Assembly (NCBI GenBank): GCA_035528435.1
Contig: DATKYN010000151.1
Location: forward strand, 1 to 6,491
From: SG8-40 sp035528435
GTDB taxonomy: Bacteria > Pseudomonadota > Gammaproteobacteria > Burkholderiales > Eutrophovitaceae
Direction: 5' to 3'
DNA length: 6,491 nt
The notes under the pieces are model-generated. The model was not told where the DNA came from. It saw nothing but the letters and a program-made list of their open reading frames with translations, and ran no database searches. Shown piece by piece: positions 1 through 6,120 of this stretch (position 1 is its first letter; each line of letters opens with the position of its first letter). Both the position numbers and the translations under genes were made by a program.

Positions 1-1
1 C

Positions 2-877
2 ACACTCTATCGGGATGACTATGGCATCGAAACCGCCGTTGCGACAGGCAAGCGTCTTGCCAGCTGCCTGCAGCAGCAGGAACTGGGGCGGGATTTCCAT
101 ATAACGGGAAAGATTCGCATCGGCGTCTGGATGTTGCAGGATGTTGCCCAGAAACGCGGGGTGGAGTTTGTAAAGGAACTTTGCCGCGAGATTGAATCGA
201 CTACACCCGCCGTAACGTTTGACGTGCGCGACTTCAGTGAGTCGGAAATCTACCGATGCATCGCGTGTGACGTTTGTCCGGTCAAGCCGGGCTCACGGGA
301 TGACTATCGCTGTATCATCAAATCCGAGAAAGATCTGTTCGTTCAGCAGCACAACAATCTGGTGAATGTCGATGCGGTGCTTCTTGCCGCATACAGCCCG
401 GCCGAACGCGGGGATCTGCACTCGGTTTATCAACGATTTCTGGAAAGAACGCGATATTTGCGCCGCGACGACTATGCCCTGGCCGACCGCCTTGCCGCAC
501 CGCTGGTGATCAGCGAGGTTGGCTCCAACCAGAACCTTCACATAAGAATGCTGACCTCACTGGTCCGGCACCAGACGATTCTTCACCATCCTCTAATCGG
601 TTATGAGCACGGCGATCAGGTGCTGACGCGAGACCAGTTGATCGAGGACGCAATGAGCTTCGTAAAGTGTGCGGCACAACTCACGGCTGGACGCGTCGCG
701 CGCTCCGGTGCCGAATCTTCGCAGTTGGCCTACAACCCGGTAGGCTACCAGGTGAGTGCTGCCGAACGCGCGGAGCAAGAAGCGAACGGCGTAATTCTCA
801 GGCTCAAGCAGGAGCGACAAGCGCAACACGAACAGGAGCAGGTTCGGCGAGTTGTCGCATCTGATGTTGAATCGTGA
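2..877 (+). CDS. Flavodoxin-fold protein with four-cysteine cluster, 5' partial
   Basis: The frame is open from base 2, so the true start lies upstream and 291 residues are visible. A methionine at base 131 falls inside a beta strand (IRIGVWML) and is unlikely to be the start. Residues 1-27 look like the C-terminal helix of a flavodoxin/FMN-reductase domain (DDYGIETAVATGKRLA). At residue 36 a second flavodoxin-like unit begins: strand KIRIGVW, a helix, then CIACDVC with cysteines at 86, 89 and 92 and a fourth at 104, followed by an alternating strand/helix pattern to about residue 235. This Cys pattern resembles NAD(P)H-dependent FMN reductase and iron-sulfur flavoprotein (Isf) relatives. The loop after the first strand of the second unit lacks the usual Ser/Thr/Asn phosphate-binding residues, so FMN binding there is doubtful. 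The last 55 or so residues are polar and Gln/Glu/Arg-rich, possibly coiled coil. A redox role in the glycan locus is inference. Confidence 0.7.
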   Translation, partial: TLYRDDYGIETAVATGKRLASCLQQQELGRDFHITGKIRIGVWMLQDVAQKRGVEFVKELCREIESTTPAVTFDVRDFSESEIYRCIACDVCPVKPGSRDDYRCIIKSEKDLFVQQHNNLVNVDAVLLAAYSPAERGDLHSVYQRFLERTRYLRRDDYALADRLAAPLVISEVGSNQNLHIRMLTSLVRHQTILHHPLIGYEHGDQVLTRDQLIEDAMSFVKCAAQLTAGRVARSGAESSQLAYNPVGYQVSAAERAEQEANGVILRLKQERQAQHEQEQVRRVVASDVES

Positions 878-880
878 TGA

Positions 881-912
881 GGTCCACTGGACCGGCGTTC
901 AACACGGTTGAA
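881..912. repeat. Two adjacent short inverted repeats in the intergenic gap
   Basis: GGTCCACTGGACC (881-893) is a perfect 6-bp inverted repeat around one base. TTCAACACGGTTGAA (898-912) is a 6-bp inverted repeat around three bases. They begin four bases after the flavodoxin-gene stop. Neither is followed by a T-run, so this is not a classical intrinsic terminator. They could be weak RNA hairpins, a regulator site, or chance. The rest of the gap to 969 holds no promoter I can defend. Confidence 0.3.
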
Positions 913-955
913 TCTACCCTTGTTCGAAGTTTGCGCAGCGCGTCTGATACAACGT

Positions 956-983
956 ATGGATGATAAAAAATGATGGATAAAAA
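956..983 (+). repeat. Imperfect 14-bp tandem duplication at the aldolase start codon
   Basis: Bases 956-969 (ATGGATGATAAAAA) and 970-983 (ATGATGGATAAAAA) match at 11 of 14 positions. The first copy opens a five-codon frame (MDDKK) whose TGA at 971-973 overlaps the ATG at 970. Because 14 is not a multiple of three, the two copies are read in different frames. There is no strong Shine-Dalgarno here; GGATGA at 958-963 is the only candidate for the ATG at 970. Confidence 0.5.
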
Positions 984-1947
984 CAAGGCTGCCCGGCTTT
1001 CCAGCCGTGTTGTCGGTACCGTCGTGCCGGTATTGGCGATGTTCCGGCAAGATGGAATGCTCGATGAAACGGCGATTTCGGAATACGTTGAATATCTTGT
1101 CGGGGCCGGCGTCGGCACGCTGATGTGCACGGTCGGCAGCAGCCGATACGACGTGCTCACCGTGCCCGAAATGTTGCGTGTTAACCGGATCGTCGCCCAG
1201 ACAGCGGTAGGTCGCGCAGTGGTGATTGTGACAACTCCCAGTACCGGACCGACGAGTCAGGCGATCGAGTTTGCAAACGCCGCGGCCGACGATGGTGCCG
1301 ATGCGATTCTTGCGGTCTATCCGGACCGCTTCTACGGCGAAGAGTCGATCGCCCGCTTTTTCGAGGACGTTTGCGCCGCGGCCGGTCTTGGCGTCATGAT
1401 TCACGAGATGCCGATCCGTGCCGGCCGTGCGTTCGAAGCGCCCTCCGTGCAGTATTCTCCCCGATTGGTGGAGCGCATACTCGCTTGTGATAACGCCGTT
1501 GGGCTGAAAGAAGAGAGCGGCGATGCCGAAACGATCAGCCAGCTTAACCGACTATTTGCCGGCAACAGTGCCGTTGTAGGTGGGCGCGGCGGGATGGCGA
1601 CCCACCTGGCCGCCCGCGAACACGGCCAGATTGCCTATCTGGCCAGTATCGGAAATTTTGCACCGGCGATCGAGCTGGAGTTCGCGAGACTGGTAGCGGC
1701 GGGCAGCCACGAGCAGGCGCAGGCGATTGTCACCGAATACGAGAAACCGTTCTTCGATGTGGCGGTAGACCTCGGGTGGCATCTTGCGCTGCGCGAAGCG
1801 ATGGCGATGGCAGGACTTTGCCCTCCGCATGAACGTCAGCCGATGATGCGAATGGGAGATGCACAACGCCGAACACTGGAAGCCGTGACCGAAAAGATTG
1901 TCTCGTTCTCTGAACAGTGTGCCCAGCCGGAAGTGGGTGCGAGTTGA
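970..1947 (+). CDS. DapA/N-acetylneuraminate lyase-family aldolase, atypical active site
   Basis: A 325-residue protein of the class I pyruvate aldolase family (dihydrodipicolinate synthase, sialic acid lyase, KDG aldolase), which form a Schiff base with pyruvate in a TIM barrel. Seen: N-terminal GTVVPVLAMF with DG..DE (residues 16-33), the family's first strand; GLKEESGD with the expected Schiff-base Lys at 180; and a small-residue strand AVVGGRGG near 201-208. Departures: the usual GTTGE/GSTGE loop reads CTVGSS (53-58), and the usual YNVP motif carrying the catalytic tyrosine reads IHEMP (144-148), placing His145 at that position. Spacing from this motif to the lysine is about seven residues longer than in E. 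coli DapA, as I recall it. Housekeeping lysine biosynthesis is unlikely. The start is ATG 970 or 973. The stop overlaps the next ATG (TGATG), so it is probably translationally coupled to the NeuB-like gene. The substrate is unknown. Confidence 0.85.
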   Translation: MMDKNKAARLSSRVVGTVVPVLAMFRQDGMLDETAISEYVEYLVGAGVGTLMCTVGSSRYDVLTVPEMLRVNRIVAQTAVGRAVVIVTTPSTGPTSQAIEFANAAADDGADAILAVYPDRFYGEESIARFFEDVCAAAGLGVMIHEMPIRAGRAFEAPSVQYSPRLVERILACDNAVGLKEESGDAETISQLNRLFAGNSAVVGGRGGMATHLAAREHGQIAYLASIGNFAPAIELEFARLVAAGSHEQAQAIVTEYEKPFFDVAVDLGWHLALREAMAMAGLCPPHERQPMMRMGDAQRRTLEAVTEKIVSFSEQCAQPEVGAS

Positions 1948-3002
1948 TGGCGGGGCCTGCACTCCCGGAGCGGAAGGTTGAGGTCGGCAATAGAACGATT
2001 GCCGACGGATCGGCTTTTATCATTGCAGAGATGGCCTGCGCGCATGACGGCGATATTGGAAAAGCCAGGGAATTGATCGCGGTGGCGCACAACGCCCAGG
2101 TCGATGCTGTCCAGTTGCAGATTTTCCATTCACCCGCGAATGTGGTGGACCATCACCGCCTGAAAAGTGTGCTGGAAAAAATCGAATTCAGCGCAAACCA
2201 ATGGGAAGATCTGGTTGCTCAGTGCCGCAAACTGGCGTTGCCGGTGTTCGCGTGCGCTTACGATTTTCCAAGTCTTGAACTGGCCTTGAAACTCGGAGTG
2301 GACGGGGTCAAATTCAACTCTGCGGATCTGGGCAACCGGGAGATGCTGGAGTTGGCAGCCGGGTCGGGCGTGTTCTTTACGCTGGGAACCGGCGCTTCGC
2401 GCCTGGATGAGGTTGGTAAAGCACTGTCCGTCGTTCTGGATCATGGTGGCAGCCGCGTTGTCCTGATGCATGGCATTCAGGCGTTTCCGACGCGGATCGA
2501 CAAGGCGGACATTCGGCGCATCGGCGTGCTCAAACAGGCGTTCGGCGCGCTCGTCGGTTACGCGGACCACACCGATGGGGATGATCCGTTCGCAGGCGTG
2601 GTGGACCTGCTTGCATTGGGGGCCGGAGCCTGTGTGCTGGAAAAGCACTTCACGTTGAACCGTGCGGAGAAAGGTCTTGACTACCAGGCGGCACTAAACC
2701 CCGATCAGCTTGCCACCTATGTTTCCGGAGTGCGCACCGGGCTGCGCGCCCTGGGAAGCGGATCACCTCTGCCCTTCGACGAAGACGACAAACGCTATCG
2801 GCAATTCCAGAAAAAGCGCATTGTGGCCGCTCGCCCGATGCCAAGCGGCACGGTCATTTCGCGGGCGGATGTTGCACTTTTGCGAACCGACGACGGTGAA
2901 GGCATGGACGCGGCGTCTCTCGACGCTGTTCTGGGCAAGCAATTGTGCCGCTCGCTGAATCGACATGCTCTGGTTCTAGCAGAAGACCTCGTAAAGAATT
3001 GA
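1947..3002 (+). CDS. NeuB-family ulosonic acid synthase with SAF domain
   Basis: A 351-residue protein of normal length for the N-acetylneuraminate/legionaminate/pseudaminate synthase family, which condense phosphoenolpyruvate with a hexosamine-type sugar in the cytoplasm. Seen: FIIAEMACAHDGD (24-36), equivalent to the family's IIAE.G.NH.GD opening; VDAVQLQIF (52-60); VKFNSADLGN (121-130); GYADHTDGD (204-212) and EKHFT (232-236), supplying His208 and His234, the two expected metal-ligand histidines. A C-terminal SAF/antifreeze-like domain runs from about 285 (KKRIVAARPMPSGTVI) to the end. Departures: the consensus lysine of VKFQ is Gln56, and the GpDh motif after EKHFT reads GLDY (243-246). 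These suggest a different substrate or altered activity. I chose ATG 1947, which overlaps the preceding TGA, over an in-frame ATG at 1917 inside the aldolase gene. GGAAG at 1929-1933 is a possible distant Shine-Dalgarno. Which ulosonate it makes cannot be told. Confidence 0.88.
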   Translation: MAGPALPERKVEVGNRTIADGSAFIIAEMACAHDGDIGKARELIAVAHNAQVDAVQLQIFHSPANVVDHHRLKSVLEKIEFSANQWEDLVAQCRKLALPVFACAYDFPSLELALKLGVDGVKFNSADLGNREMLELAAGSGVFFTLGTGASRLDEVGKALSVVLDHGGSRVVLMHGIQAFPTRIDKADIRRIGVLKQAFGALVGYADHTDGDDPFAGVVDLLALGAGACVLEKHFTLNRAEKGLDYQAALNPDQLATYVSGVRTGLRALGSGSPLPFDEDDKRYRQFQKKRIVAARPMPSGTVISRADVALLRTDDGEGMDAASLDAVLGKQLCRSLNRHALVLAEDLVKN

Positions 3003-4456
3003 TGGGTGCCGGGTCAGCAGGGATTGTTGAGGGCAGTTCGCTGGAGCGTTTGACGCATGCGATCCGGCGGGGGTTCGCCGCCATTGAAAAGATGTATCCG
3101 GACGCCTTTTTCTACGAGAACGTATCGCTTCGCGGTGCGCTTGAGCGTCGCGTGTATCAGGAGGCCTTGCTCGATCCCGGCCGTTTGGACGGGCTTGCGC
3201 AAGCAAGCGGTGATCGCAGTGCTTTTTCCGAGTGGCTCCTGCCTCGGGTAGCGGCGACTCCGTTCCGCGATACGTGGCGCTACGTGAAAGCGCTTCTGCG
3301 CTTGATCGAAGCCGGGCTTCGGTCCGGGGTGCGCCGAGACACCGGGCATGGCCCCGAGTTTGTGTTCCATGCCTTGCGTCCGCGGTTTATCGATTTTTTT
3401 CAACCGGTCATTGAGAAGCTCGGCAGTCAGCGCTGTGCAATTTTTTGCGAGCCTGGATACGGGGTTGAGGACGCGGCCGCGCGCCATGGCCTGAAAGTCT
3501 GCGAGCGCACGCCGGAGCGGTTACGCCGGAGCGGGATCAATCGGCCGCCGAGGTCGGTTTTTGCGCTCTATTCGGTTGCCGTCGTTTCGCTTCTGGATGC
3601 GCTTGGGACACTGCGGCGGCACCGGCCACGTGCGGTTGTTTTCGCGGAAGCGGCGAGTTTTCAGGAGGAAATACTGGCGCGTGCCGCGCGGGCACTTGGC
3701 GTCGCCACGGTGCGTCTTCAGTACGGGCGGGCGGGGCTATTAAGTCCGGGCTATTACGAGATGCCGTATGACAAGATGTTGATGTGGGGAGATGGGTTTG
3801 TCGAGCGTTTGCGCGGCCCGTCGCCCGATTGTCAGTATGTTGTCACGGGCAGCCCGCTCATGGACAAACTTGCCCGGGGCCAGTCGCAGTCCAGTCACAA
3901 ATTGTTTGCGGACGGCGGGCCTGTCATTACTGTCATATCGCAACCGGAGTGCGCCAGTATCTCGCGACAGGACTACGCAACTCTGACTGCGATCGTAGAC
4001 CGTGCGCTTCGAGCGAATCAACACCTTCGCGTTCTCGTTCGATTGCATCCGGCTGATAAGGCGACTGATTTCGATCGACTGGCCAAACAATGGCCGGCGC
4101 AGTTGCGGGTCACCGCTTCAAGGGAGTTCCCGCTTGATGCAGTAATTGGCGCCTCTGTATTGGTTGTCGGACTGTATTCGACTGTCCTGTCAGAGGCAGC
4201 TGCGGCGGGCGTCTTGCCGGTGGTTGTGAGGCTGGGCGCGCGGCACCGTGTTTTCCCGTCTCCCGAAGAAGAGGGTGCGGCAGTGCTCGTGACAACACCG
4301 GACGAGGCTGTGGGCGCAATCAACTCGCTCGCATCAGATGCGTCGGCGAGAAAGCGCTATGAAGAAGCCATGATGGCCTTTACACGAAAGTATTTTGGGC
4401 CGGCCGACGGCAGAGCGATTGACCGCATTGCCGAACAGATCGAAGCGGTGGCGTAG
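3002..4456 (+). CDS. GT-B-like surface-glycan transferase with RLHP motif
   Basis: A 484-residue protein with no signal peptide or evident membrane span. The N-terminal 130 residues are helical and Arg-rich. A first Rossmann-like half holds AVVFAEAASFQEE (211-223), LGVATVRLQYGRAG (232-245) and MLMWGDGFVERL (259-270), followed by YVVTGSPLMDKL (279-290). The second half holds a strand (VITVISQPE), LVRLHPADK (345-353) with the HP motif, and LYSTVLSEAAAAGVLPVVVR (391-410), a nucleotide-sugar site typical of GT-B enzymes. The combination of HP and a following Ser/Thr motif is known from bacterial sialyl/polysialyltransferases and CDP-glycerol transferases that use CMP- or CDP-linked donors. It directly follows a NeuB-like synthase, so transfer of a CMP-linked ulosonic acid is a reasonable inference. 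I cannot assign a CAZy family. ATG 3002 overlaps the preceding TGA; an in-frame ATG at 2945 lies inside the NeuB-like gene and is rejected. Confidence 0.72.
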   Translation: MGAGSAGIVEGSSLERLTHAIRRGFAAIEKMYPDAFFYENVSLRGALERRVYQEALLDPGRLDGLAQASGDRSAFSEWLLPRVAATPFRDTWRYVKALLRLIEAGLRSGVRRDTGHGPEFVFHALRPRFIDFFQPVIEKLGSQRCAIFCEPGYGVEDAAARHGLKVCERTPERLRRSGINRPPRSVFALYSVAVVSLLDALGTLRRHRPRAVVFAEAASFQEEILARAARALGVATVRLQYGRAGLLSPGYYEMPYDKMLMWGDGFVERLRGPSPDCQYVVTGSPLMDKLARGQSQSSHKLFADGGPVITVISQPECASISRQDYATLTAIVDRALRANQHLRVLVRLHPADKATDFDRLAKQWPAQLRVTASREFPLDAVIGASVLVVGLYSTVLSEAAAAGVLPVVVRLGARHRVFPSPEEEGAAVLVTTPDEAVGAINSLASDASARKRYEEAMMAFTRKYFGPADGRAIDRIAEQIEAVA

Positions 4457-4471
4457 TGGCGAAGCAACGAT

Positions 4472-5107
4472 ATGCCGCATAGTTCGGCCCTGCAGGGCGC
4501 CAAAGGCATACGTGATGCATGGCGCCGTCTGGTACGAAGACGGTCGCTGCGTTCCCAGGTGCGCAGAAGGCCTCTGAAGATCGTGCTCGGGTCCAGTGGT
4601 GTCGATGTTCAAGACTGGCTGCTCACCGATATGGATCAACTGGACATCACGATCGAAAAAGACTGGGAGCGATATTTCATGCCAAACAGCGTGGACGCCA
4701 TTCTGGCGGAACACGTATGGGAGCATCTGACGCCGGATCAGGCGGCGACAGCCGCCCGGCAGTGTTTCACTTATCTGAGCCCTGGGGGGCGGCTTCGCGT
4801 TGCGGTGCCCGACGGATTGCATCCTGATCCGGAATATATCGATGCGGTCAGACCAATGGGTTCGGCTGAAGGTTCGGATGATCACAAGGTGCTGTATACG
4901 CGTGACACCCTCAATCGACTCCTCGAAGCCGCGGGGTTCCAGACCCGTGTGCTCGAATGCTTCGATTCCGAGGGTCATTTTGTATCGGCAGACTGGGATC
5001 CGAAGGACGGGATGATCAGACGGTCGGCGCGGTTTGACAGCCGTAACAGCGATGGCGTGCTCCGTTATACCTCGATTATCATCGACGCGCTCAAACCACA
5101 AACATGA
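4472..5107 (+). CDS. Small SAM-dependent methyltransferase-like protein (COG4627-type)
   Basis: A 211-residue protein. After an Arg-rich N-terminus (18-33), PLKIVLGSSG (34-43) stands where motif I of class I methyltransferases is expected, then DWLLTDMDQLDI (48-59). SVDAILAEHVWEHLT (73-87) and YLSPGGRLRVAVPD (101-114) match the EH..EHL and L.PGG.lRi.vPD motifs of predicted SAM-dependent methyltransferases often found in glycan clusters. DDHKVLYTRDTLNRLLEAAGF (136-156, two overlapping segments) is the usual C-terminal helix and strand region. The glycine loop is weak, so AdoMet binding is likely but unproven. It begins 15 bases after the GT-B-like gene with no clear Shine-Dalgarno and ends in an ATGA overlap with the next small ORF. 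It may methylate a sugar of the same glycan. Confidence 0.75.
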   Translation: MPHSSALQGAKGIRDAWRRLVRRRSLRSQVRRRPLKIVLGSSGVDVQDWLLTDMDQLDITIEKDWERYFMPNSVDAILAEHVWEHLTPDQAATAARQCFTYLSPGGRLRVAVPDGLHPDPEYIDAVRPMGSAEGSDDHKVLYTRDTLNRLLEAAGFQTRVLECFDSEGHFVSADWDPKDGMIRRSARFDSRNSDGVLRYTSIIIDALKPQT

Positions 5108-5214
5108 CCCAATCGCAACGCGAATGGCTGCGCGCCCAATCGTTGTATTTTAACGAGCCGTTTGCGCGAGGTGCGGTGAGCGCCTACAGGACCACCGATG
5201 TCTTCGGTTCATAG
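5104..5214 (+). CDS. Small coupled ORF, 36 residues, function unknown
   Basis: The frame ATG at 5104 to TAG at 5212-5214 encodes a 36-residue peptide beginning MTQSQREWLRAQSLYF and ending TTDVFGS. Its ATG overlaps the methyltransferase stop (ATGA, 5104-5107), the classic coupling arrangement. Its end overlaps the glycosyltransferase start at 5198 by 17 bases in another frame. By hand count 23 of 35 sense codons after the ATG end in G or C, in line with the neighbours. It fills nearly all of the 90-base gap. It could be a real small protein, a coupling leader that carries ribosomes to the glycosyltransferase, or the remnant N-terminus of a deleted gene. I recognise no family. Confidence 0.4.
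   Translation: MTQSQREWLRAQSLYFNEPFARGAVSAYRTTDVFGS
5188..5191 (+). promoter_or_regulatory. Ribosome binding site for the GT2 gene
   Basis: AGGA lies six bases before ATG 5198. It is one of the few recognisable Shine-Dalgarno sites in the window and supports this start. It sits inside the small ORF 5104-5214. Confidence 0.6.
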
Positions 5215-6088
5215 TCCGACAGTGTTTGTTTTGCTGCCGGTGCACAACCGCCGGGAGATTACGCGCAAGTTTATTGCTTGCTTTGCAGCGCAAACGCATT
5301 CCCACACGCGGTTGATCGTTATTGATGACGGCTCAACTGACGGAACCGCCGATATGGTGACGCAAGCTGTTCCGGGCGCCGTCATCATCAAGGGCGATGG
5401 CAGTTGGTGGTGGGCAGGAAGCATGCAACGCGGCTATGAGTGGCTGTCGCATCAAGGGCCGAAGGCGGACGATCTGGTGTTACTTGCCAACGACGATATT
5501 GGTTTCGAACCAGACTTCCTGGAGCGGGCGATCACCTGCCTTGAGGGGCATCCGAGTGCGTTGCTTGGCGCCCGACTGTTGAGCCAGAAGAATAGCGTGC
5601 CGCTCGAGAGCGGCGTGCATGCAGACATGCGTCGATTCATGTTTCGCACAGTGCGATCAACGGAAACAATCGACTGCCTCCCTACCCGTGCACTTTTCTT
5701 GCGTTGGAGTGACATGTGCCGGCTTGGAGGATTTTATCCCCGTTTGCTCCCCCAATACTGGGCGGATTACGAGTACACGTTGCGGGCGCGACGTCTCAAT
5801 CTGCGTTGTGTTACGAGTGGTGATGTCGCCATCCGCGCAAATATGGAGACAACAGGTCAGCATGATCTTGATGCGCTGACCGGTTGGAAATTTCTGAGTA
5901 GCCTGTTTTCGATCAAGACGCCGTTGAACCCGCTTTACCGGACATCCTTTGCCATGCTTGCCTCGCCATGGGCGTGGAAAGCCGTTAACGTGGCAAACGT
6001 ATGTGTGCGGGCCGGGTTCAGGGTTTTGTGGCAAGGGGTGTTGCATCAACAGTTTCCCAGAAAAGTCTTGCCCAGGGTTTCGGCCTGA
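5198..6088 (+). CDS. Family 2 glycosyltransferase (rhamnosyltransferase-like)
   Basis: A 296-residue GT-A-fold transferase, expected to move a sugar from a nucleotide donor to a lipid-linked or protein acceptor at the inner face of the cytoplasmic membrane. Seen: TVFVLLPVHNR (8-18), the nucleotide-binding first strand; VIDDGSTDGT (41-50); LLANDDI (95-101), the metal-binding DxD equivalent; FLRWSDMCRLGGFYPRLLPQ (167-186) and WADYEYTLRARR (188-199), equivalent to the acceptor/catalytic ED region of GT2 enzymes. GDGSWWWAGSMQRGYEWL (66-83) is a Trp-rich stretch seen in O-antigen GT2 proteins. The tail (from about 245) is hydrophobic and aromatic with basic residues, suggesting membrane association but no clear transmembrane helix. 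The length is normal. The donor sugar cannot be predicted. The start is supported by AGGA at 5188. Confidence 0.9.
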   Translation: MSSVHSPTVFVLLPVHNRREITRKFIACFAAQTHSHTRLIVIDDGSTDGTADMVTQAVPGAVIIKGDGSWWWAGSMQRGYEWLSHQGPKADDLVLLANDDIGFEPDFLERAITCLEGHPSALLGARLLSQKNSVPLESGVHADMRRFMFRTVRSTETIDCLPTRALFLRWSDMCRLGGFYPRLLPQYWADYEYTLRARRLNLRCVTSGDVAIRANMETTGQHDLDALTGWKFLSSLFSIKTPLNPLYRTSFAMLASPWAWKAVNVANVCVRAGFRVLWQGVLHQQFPRKVLPRVSA

Positions 6089-6120
6089 CCGTAGTGAGAG
6101 CAATAGATAAAGTAATAGAT

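Noticed and set aside
881..912. Rho-independent terminator after the flavodoxin gene
   Set aside because: The stems are only 5-6 bp and no T-run follows either of them.
745..1404. 219-codon open frame on the minus strand
   Set aside because: It runs antisense across the aldolase start and the flavodoxin gene end, with low-complexity Cys/Arg-rich translation. It is a shadow of real genes.
1917..1946. Upstream in-frame ATG for the NeuB-like gene
   Set aside because: It lies inside the aldolase coding sequence. The ATG at 1947 overlaps the stop codon in the same TGATG pattern used again at 3002, and family members begin close to the strand that follows.
970..1947. Housekeeping dapA for lysine biosynthesis
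   Set aside because: The catalytic tyrosine motif and GTTGE loop are not conserved, and the neighbours are glycan genes rather than lysine or cell-wall precursor genes.
2945..3001. Upstream in-frame ATG for the GT-B-like gene
   Set aside because: It lies inside the SAF-domain coding region of the NeuB-like gene and would add a Ser/Arg-rich stretch. The TGATG overlap at 3002 is the better start.
4334..5101. 255-codon open frame on the minus strand
   Set aside because: It lies antisense to the methyltransferase gene, which has clear family motifs. Its translation shows no recognisable domain, and long antisense frames are expected at this GC content.
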